From Hyposmocoma kahamanoa (taxonomy: Eukaryota; Arthropoda; Insecta; Lepidoptera; Cosmopterigidae), in NCBI RefSeq assembly GCF_003589595.1, contig NW_020653200.1, positions 1,044,010 to 1,108,009 of the forward strand: a stretch of DNA of 64,000 nt. Reading direction: 5' to 3'. Made by a program: the position numbers and the translations under genes. The notes under the pieces were generated by a model. The model was given only the letters and a program-made list of their open reading frames with translations. It made no database searches and was not told where the DNA came from. Of the stretch, positions 58,300 through 64,000 are shown piece by piece. How positions within the stretch are numbered: position 1 is the stretch's first letter; the number at the start of each line of letters is the position of its first letter.

Positions 58300-58600
58300 T
58301 ACTTTTGCCTAATGAAACAATTCATTTTATTAAATAGAATTAAAACAAAAACCAAGCATTTGGTACCAGAAAAATCCGGTAGATGGCATTGAACGATTTT
58401 CGCATACTAATCTGAATTGCGCGTTTGCCGTCCGATCCCCGATTCCAATGTACCAGGAGCAAATAAATACAACGATGTTTAATGCTGCTAGGATCGTGTA
58501 TGGGACGTGGGCAAAGTTGTCTGGCGGCATTAGTCTAAAGTTTTTTAAACCTTCAACCTCATTGGACTTACTAAAATTTTTGCACAATAAAAAGGATGTA
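58300..58600 (+). repeat. Family A repeat, copy 6
   Basis: TTTTGCATTACTTTTGCC, TTTGGTACCAGAAAAATCCG, GTAGATGGCATTGAACGATT, TACCAGGAGCAAATAAATAC and TTTAATGCTGCTAGG, ending near GCACAATAAAAAGGATG. Confidence 0.82.
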
Positions 58601-58770
58601 TTTAATGGACAAGACGCTTACTTGTCACAATTACTTTTACATAGAGTGCACTGTAAGTTTCCGAAACTGTCCATTTACATAAACAATATTTAAAAAGTAT
58701 TTACAACATTTGAAAATGGAACTCTTTGGCTGTAGAATACAGTTGTTTCATCTGACTGTCACTTGTTTTA

Positions 58771-59910
58771 CATTGTGGCGTCATTTTAGAAATTGGTTGT
58801 CTACATCACCATGGATTTAAATCTCGTGAAAATTTTCGTAGTATGATTTTATACGACTGAAAGTGCAATTTAACAGCTCAGCGTAGCTTCTCTCGGCTTT
58901 AAACTGCTTTAGGCGATGAAGCACCATGCAAGACGATCATTTATAGGTGGTTTGCAGAATTCAAACGCAGTCGTGTGAATCTCAGTGACGAATTTCGTGA
59001 TGGTCGCCCGTCCACTGCTGTGAACAACAAAAACATCGATGAGGTGCGCCGTATGATCAAAACAGAGAGGCATGTGACATACAATGAGATTCGGGCATCT
59101 TTAGGCATAGACATGAGTCAAATACAATCAGTACTACATAAACATTTGGGTGTGAAAAAGCTGTGCTCTCCGTGGATTCCACACAATTGGACTGAGGCTC
59201 AATAAGCGGGTCGCGTCAGTTGGTGAATGCTATGCTTACAGGATTCAACGAAGGGCGTCAAATTTGGTGTGGGACATAGTAGTAGTAAAATAAAGACCGA
59301 TACATAGCGTAGGGGTCTTTCGAGATGAACCGAAATCAACCAAAGTGGCGCGCGTGCAAAGTGCCTCTAAGTAGGTGATTGCTTCTTTTTTTAATAAAAC
59401 TGGACACGTGGCTGCTGTTGCTTTGGAGAATCGTTGTACCGTGAGTAGTGATTAGTACACGACCATTTGTTTGCCGGAAGTTATTGACAAACTCCGTAAA
59501 ATAATCGCAAACGCCGTATCATCTTGCACCATGATAATGCCAGTTGTCACACGGCCAGACAGACAAATGAATTTTTGAAGGTGAACAACGTTGACCTTAT
59601 GAGATATCCCGCGTACAGTCCCAACCTGGCACCTTGTGACTTTTATTTATTTCCAGAAATTACGAACCAGTTACGCGGTCATCGATTTTCACCACCTGAA
59701 GAGGCTTGCGAAGAGTTTGAAAAATATGTTTCAGAAATATGTTTCATTTATGTCACGGAGGAGTGGCATAAATGTTTTCAAAATTGGTTCATTCGTATGA
59801 AAAAGTGCATTAACGCTAACGGAGAATATTTTGAGAAACAATAAATTCATTTCTGACCATTTATAGTATTTTTTTCTAATTCATTCCGGAAACTTATAAT
59901 GCGCCACACG
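58771..59910 (+). mobile_element. Degenerate mariner transposon
   Basis: Tc1/mariner element with a broken transposase. The N-terminal helix-turn-helix region is readable but has two stops (NFRSMILYD, then ALGDEAPCKTIIYRWFAEFK), followed by SDEFRDGRPST, VTYNEIRASLGI, LGVKKLCSPWIPHNW. After about 59205 the frame breaks and the first catalytic Asp (the GDETW box of active mariners) is gone. The second and third, HHDNASCHTA (59527) and YSPNLAPCDFYLF (59614), are present with 34 residues between the Asps, the DD34D spacing that defines mariner. Imperfect terminal repeats around TGTGGCG(C)ATTATAAG lie next to TA on both sides (58769-58770 and 59911-59912). At 1140 bp it is shorter than a full mariner of about 1.3 kb, so it carries internal deletions and is inactive. 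Confidence 0.9.
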
Positions 59911-59912
59911 TA

Positions 59913-60496
59913 ATAGCTCTTTCACTGTCAACAAATTTATTTTTATTCTTCATTATATTATTGTCAATGTTAATTAGTTCATTATTTTTCATAAAAAACA
60001 GAAAATATTCTTCTGTATGACATTATTTCTCAGAATTTATTAACAACTTTATCAATTAATAAAAAAAATTTCGACAAAATTTATTACAAAAGCTATATCT
60101 AATCTTTTTATTATATTTTGCTAAAAGACTACGATTTTCGTTTTGATAAATATTCAATACTTCGTTCGATTCGATACATGAGTTGTGATTGTGACCTACA
60201 TGTGTATCTTGTCTCAATCGATTCATATCACAATGTGATTTAGTCTTCGAGCTTATTACACGCGAATTGATAGTGAGTGCTTTGATATAACAGTACGTAG
60301 GTATGTAATAAAATCGTAAATTGTCACTGTTGCTAGACTAGATATTGCTTATATTGATTATGAATTGTTTAAATGGATCACGTCAGGACGAAATAAATCG
60401 CTCATGATTTTTTTACTTCTCAATATTTATTGGTGATTTGATGGCTTTGTTTGCAACTTATAGTAATTATTTTAAATATAATGATTTGAATTTGAA
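59913..60496. other. No gene recognised
   Basis: AT-rich, no repeat matches seen. Confidence 0.5.
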
Positions 60497-60784
60497 AGTA
60501 TATTCCAATAATATTCTGTATTTATTATAATAAAGATAATATCTCTAACAATGAGGGGCTGTTCCATTCGGTGGTGTGGGAAAAACAGCAAAACATCTAA
60601 TTACAAAACAAACGGAATCACATTTCATCGGTAATTAAATATGTAATTTTTCAATTTTTACCACTTATAGCAAAGCTCAAGTTAAGCTTTTCGATTTGGA
60701 GTGAAACAATTGACGACACCCGTCAATTGTTTCGAATTCTAGCTGGCCAATCGGAGCGCAGTTATCATCGTAATGATTTGGCAC
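60497..60784 (+). repeat. Family F repeat, copy 2
   Basis: Aligns with 42976-43275 from ATATTCTGTATTTATTATAA to CCAATCGGAGCGCAGTTATC and GTAATGAT. Homology ends abruptly on both sides in both copies, so the unit is about 290-300 bp. CAATTGACGACACCCGTCAATTG forms a hairpin. Confidence 0.8.
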
Positions 60785-61884
60785 ACTAGTTTTTGTTCTT
60801 GTCAATTTCTGATTATACTCGATGTACGCAAACGTCGACTACTCGTACTAGTCAAGAAAGAGGTAAATCTCAATACGGTAAATACATTTGCATCTTCTGG
60901 AGAAATACACGATTATGTTAATTTTGTAAATAATATTAAATGTCTTGGAAAAATTTAGAAATTGTTGTAGTAAAATAAAGTAACATGTAACATTTACTAA
61001 TGACGCGAAGGTTTTATTTTGTGAATACTGGAATTTACTGAAGTTTGATAGTATCGGAATTTTGAACAGGGCCTTGTCAATCTTTGATAAAAATAACTAA
61101 CTACTTTCAAAACTTCCGAGAAATAACTTTCTTAAAAAAGAAGATAGTGTCCTAATTAAAGAAACGAATTTTGGAGAGAAGACGATGATTTTTTGTATAT
61201 TTTTTATACACAAAATGAAAGCCAGGCAAGTGGTGTAAAATAATTGAAGAAAAGAGATATACTTTCACTTAGTAAAAGCCATGCCCCCATCCTTGCCGGA
61301 AACTGTTTTATCAAAATCTTCTAATATCAAATATTCCAGATCTTCATATCGGCTCGGCTGTATAAAATATTGTTGCTCCTTTTGTAAATTTCCTTGTAAA
61401 TTGATTTTAATTGTAGAGTTAGCTACTACGTAGTACTTATATTTTAGTCTAGTTTAGACATTTCTCTTTTTTAAATTTGGACTTGTTTATTATACATGAA
61501 TTGCTCAAAACCATTTCGTTACATTTACATAAATTGTACCTAACATTTCAACTATTTTTTTCATAATAAAAATGTTGACTCGCATTTTTCAAAAACAATG
61601 TCTTTATTCATTTTTAATTCAGTTGTTTACATTTTTATTATTATGTAGTAATGTCATTGCAATACAAAAATCATGCTGCACACATCACAATGAAAATATT
61701 TACTTTCAACAATAAAGCCTTTTATTTATTGACAGTTTTTGTGAAATAACTGTTGAGTTATTAAATAACTAGTTGTAGTTCTGTTATGGTTATGAGTACA
61801 AAGATCGAAACACACAGAAAAATCATCGAAAATTATCTATAACATAAACACATAGAAGAATTTCGACGACTCGGTAACTGAACC
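60785..61884. other. No gene recognised
   Basis: AT-rich; nothing protein-like. CAATAAAGCCTTTTATTTATTG at about 61710 is a short palindromic phrase. Confidence 0.5.
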
Positions 61885-61947
61885 CGTGGTTCAGGTGGTT
61901 AGAGCAATGCTACGGTGCAGCATGTCGTGGGTTCAAGTCTTTTTTTC
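61885..61947 (+). repeat. tRNA-like unit with Pol III terminator
   Basis: GTGGTTCAGGTGGTTAGAGCA contains an A box, GGTTCAAGTCT (61930-61940) a near-consensus B box, and a run of seven T (61940-61946) follows at once. The two boxes are about 30 bp apart. An acceptor stem cannot be closed because the T run starts right after the B box, so this is a SINE head or tRNA pseudogene, not a functional tRNA. Confidence 0.5.
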
Positions 61948-62195
61948 TATAATGAAGCCTTTTATTAAGCTATTTTCTTTTATCTAGTAAACAGCTTCCT
62001 GTTATACAATTATCCAAAGAAATTTTCAGACTTTTTTTCACTTTATTAAAGTTTAGTTCTCACAACTATTTTAATGGAGAACGATAATTTTACATAACTG
62101 TGTGTAAATAAAAAGAAATGTTAACTAAACGAGTGTAAATCATGTAAATGTAATACACTTTATCCTACAATACAGTGTTATATACGACTGCGTTT

Positions 62196-62318
62196 TACAT
62201 TACTCTGTTTCGTGAGTTTGGGTGTAGTTTACTGTCGTCTATGTGTGTCCATAGCACTCGCGATGCAGGGTTTTCCTAGTGCCGGATTATGAGTGTGTGC
62301 GTTATTTTTATTATTATA
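62196..62318 (+). mobile_element. tRNA-headed SINE, body only
   Basis: CGTGAGTTTGGGTGTAGTTT, GTGTGTCCATAGCACTCGC and TAGTGCCGGATTATGAG match the 3-prime part of the SINE, with a TTATTTTTATTATTATA tail. The head with the Pol III boxes is missing. Confidence 0.82.
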
Positions 62319-62530
62319 GACAAGTCTGCTGGCTCACACGACTGTCACAGGTATTTTCACTTTCAATTTTGAGTATTTTGTATATTTGTCGCAAATGTGA
62401 TGTACTTCTTAATAGTTAGATGAAAAGAAGAAAATAATTACGATCCGTACCAAATTTACAAATGCACTTAGATAGTCGGTCACCTTCTGCATTATTTTAG
62501 CCTTTTGACAACATAACTAAACAAGGACAA

Positions 62531-62738
62531 ATAGGAACTGAAATTATCTTTCCGGATTTATATTGCGTATATTTGTTTGTTCAAACAAACCGACGTCGGG
62601 CCCTTTATAGGTCACATGGTCACAGTTGAGGGCCCGAAACGTCGGTTTGTTTGAACAAACACATATACGCGATTTAAATCCAGAAAAATAGTTTAGTTTC
62701 CTATGTGTAACAAACGCGAAAACCTGAGAATTCGATAC
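62531..62738 (+). mobile_element. Family E hairpin element, copy 2
   Basis: Flanked by a perfect 12-bp duplication AAACAAGGACAA (62519-62530 and 62739-62750). Its arms are longer than in copy 1: TTTCCGGATTTATATTGCG, ATATTTGTTTGTTCAAACAA, ACCGACG-TCGGGCCC on the left are mirrored by GGGCCCGAAACGTCGG, TTTGTTTGAACAAAC, ATATACGCGATTTAAATCC on the right. The tail GTAACAAACGCGAAAACCTG, AGAATTCGA matches copy 1. No coding sequence. Confidence 0.88.
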
Positions 62739-62974
62739 AAACAAGGACAACTTAATTAAATTAATTTAATTAGTTTGTCCTTATTAAGTTGTACCAAAGG
62801 TTTTCTGTTTTTTTAGTCTTTTAGTTTTAACAAAAAGCTACATTTGGTACCTGAAATTTTCAATACAAGACAAACTGGTTATTCATACTCGAAACTCAGA
62901 ATCGCGCGATTCCGTACCGTTACTAATCAAAAATTACCAGGAACACATTAACACGAAGATACTGCTGCTAGCAT

Positions 62975-63008
62975 CGCATATCGTGTCCTGGGGAGGACAC
63001 GATATGCG
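62975..63008. repeat. 15-bp perfect hairpin inside family A copy 7
   Basis: CGCATATCGTGTCCT (62975-62989), loop GGGG, AGGACACGATATGCG (62994-63008). Sister copies have GTGGGAAGAGCTG-type sequence where the right arm lies here. Confidence 0.93.
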
Positions 63009-63090
63009 ATATGCGTTTGATAGCAATATTGAAAATCCCTCAAACTTACGCGATTTCTGACATTCGAACATAATAAAAATGTCGTTCGTG

Positions 63091-63836
63091 TTTAATGGGT
63101 GAGAGCGTAAAAGTCACCATCCTTTTATACGACTGATTTATTAAAACTATAACTCTGCCCTAAAAGTCCTTATTGTCTACTTTTTGTGCCAATTTTGCGG
63201 CTGCTAGCCAGTTATTTCACCCCATAAAATTGGCCTCTCTCGAATAGTTTTGTTTTTATTTGAAAATAACTCCAGTTCTATCAGTGTCGTAACAGGATAT
63301 GCCTGGCTCGTCTATGAAACTATCCTCGTTCATTTTTATACACGTTACGTGTTTCATCATGATAAATGTTCAGTGACTATATCACGAATTCGTTCGACAC
63401 ATAAATTGTTACTTATATTTGTATTCAGTATCAAGCCCTTTATTTCACATATGTGGTTTAGTCTTGGAGTTCCTTTCACACGAGCATAACGAGCAACGCT
63501 TGTGATAATAAAATATACCTCTATATGAGTATAAAAGGATGTCTTTAAAATAATTCTCACGTATTTAGATCAATCTTACATTATGTGCCTTTGAAAGATT
63601 TTCGTCGACGACGAATCGAATTTCGTCATTCATTGCTTAAAAATAATTGTGTTGTCAGTGACTTCGTCAACAATACTAATGGACGTTTTTTAAGTTAAAT
63701 TAAATATAGTCAAGTAAAAATTATTTTACTAATACGTATTGCAATGGATAGACTTTATGATTATCATACCACGTCTTGGTTAAATGTCGTTGTATGTGAC
63801 TGCTCATAAAAGTTAACAGCGTGCTGCTAAATAGAA
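63091..63836. other. No gene recognised; possible promoter DNA
   Basis: AT-rich. An Inr-like GTTGTCAGTGAC at about 63651 is preceded by TTAAAAATAATTG about 20 bp upstream, which could be a core promoter for the candidate exon at 63837. Confidence 0.3.
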
Positions 63837-63875
63837 ATGGATTTGACTGTATTTGGACGTATTATCAGTAACTTT
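63837..63875 (+). CDS. Candidate short first coding exon
   Basis: ATG (AGAAATGGA) opens 13 codons, MDLTVFGRIISNF, ending in phase 0 at a consensus splice donor TTT|GTAAGTAT. The rest of such a gene would lie beyond the window. Very short, so chance is quite possible; no family recognised. Confidence 0.2.
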
Positions 63876-64000
63876 GTAAGTATCTTATATAATAAGTAGA
63901 TTATCGATTATCGACATTATTTTACTTGAAAAGTCATCAGAATTACACAAACAGAAAATAGAAAATTTCAAACGTACAAAATGTTACACTAACGATAGGT

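Larger units (their letters stand above)
62480..63090 (+). repeat. Family A repeat, copy 7, split by family E
   Basis: CACCTTCTGCATTATTTTAG aligns with the family start, then family E intervenes (62531-62738), then CATTTGGTACCTGAAATTTT, AATCGCGCGATTCCGTACC, TTACCAGGAACACATTAAC and CTGCTGCTAGCATCGC complete it. Two hairpins not found in sister copies lie within it (about 62741-62784 and 62975-63008). Confidence 0.82.

Noticed and set aside
1..64000. CRISPR arrays, rRNA genes, bacterial operons, viral genomes
   Set aside because: No regularly spaced repeats, no rRNA-like blocks, no coding density; every coding remnant is a eukaryotic transposable element.

Overview
The window is AT-rich animal intergenic DNA, most likely from a moth or butterfly. 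It contains a mariner transposon, a tRNA-headed SINE, CR1/Jockey-type LINE remains, short (ATT)n, (CTAT)n and (TTTGAC)n tails typical of insect LINEs, and motifs remembered as widespread in lepidopteran genomes (the CCGACTTCAAAAAAGGAGGAGG-type repeat and the CCAGCGTGGCGGACTATGG-type repeat tail). There are no rRNA genes, no CRISPR and no operons. No complete host protein gene was recognised. Nearly every protein-like stretch is a broken transposable-element gene.

Layout. 0-8 kb: two almost identical copies of a 228-bp MITE (called MITE-1 here), a SINE, a second MITE (MITE-2) and anonymous AT-rich DNA. 8-9.5 kb: a decayed Ty3/Gypsy integrase on the minus strand, cut by a SINE. 10-20 kb: three copies of a repeat carrying a GTTGCCATGGAGAC palindrome (family C), a frameshifted CR1/Jockey ORF2 (12.8-15.1 kb), an R1-like C-terminal scrap (16 kb), a second LINE reverse transcriptase (16.5-17.4 kb) and LINE 3-prime DNA. 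20-27 kb: a fold-back element, an internally duplicated copy of a common lepidopteran repeat (family G) and another MITE-1. 27.5-30 kb: a retroposon with a 37-bp perfect inverted repeat (family E), then ORF1 and part of the endonuclease of a second LINE. 30-37 kb: mostly anonymous, with a micro-remnant of MITE-1 and a consensus X-box. 37-64 kb: a field of older dispersed repeats (A, seven copies; B, six copies plus a fragment; D; F), more MITE-1 copies, a sequence gap flanked by a duplicated contig end, a degenerate mariner at 58.8-59.9 kb, and three weak candidate host exons (55.6, 57.4 and 63.8 kb).

The most informative signal is MITE-1. Six full or truncated copies and three tiny remnants (about 11-26 bp) lie in 64 kb. 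Seven of the nine loci keep a perfect 8-bp target duplication, which points to a hAT-like mobiliser and to near-complete loss of the element at three sites. Further notable points are perfect short-loop hairpins, at least one explained by a local template switch when compared with sister repeats; an RFX X-box-like palindrome carried by at least eight dispersed repeat copies; and an 87-bp duplication directly abutting the N gap, which looks like an assembly artefact.

All family names A-I, MITE-1 and MITE-2 are local labels. Boundaries of diverged repeats are approximate because they were aligned by eye.
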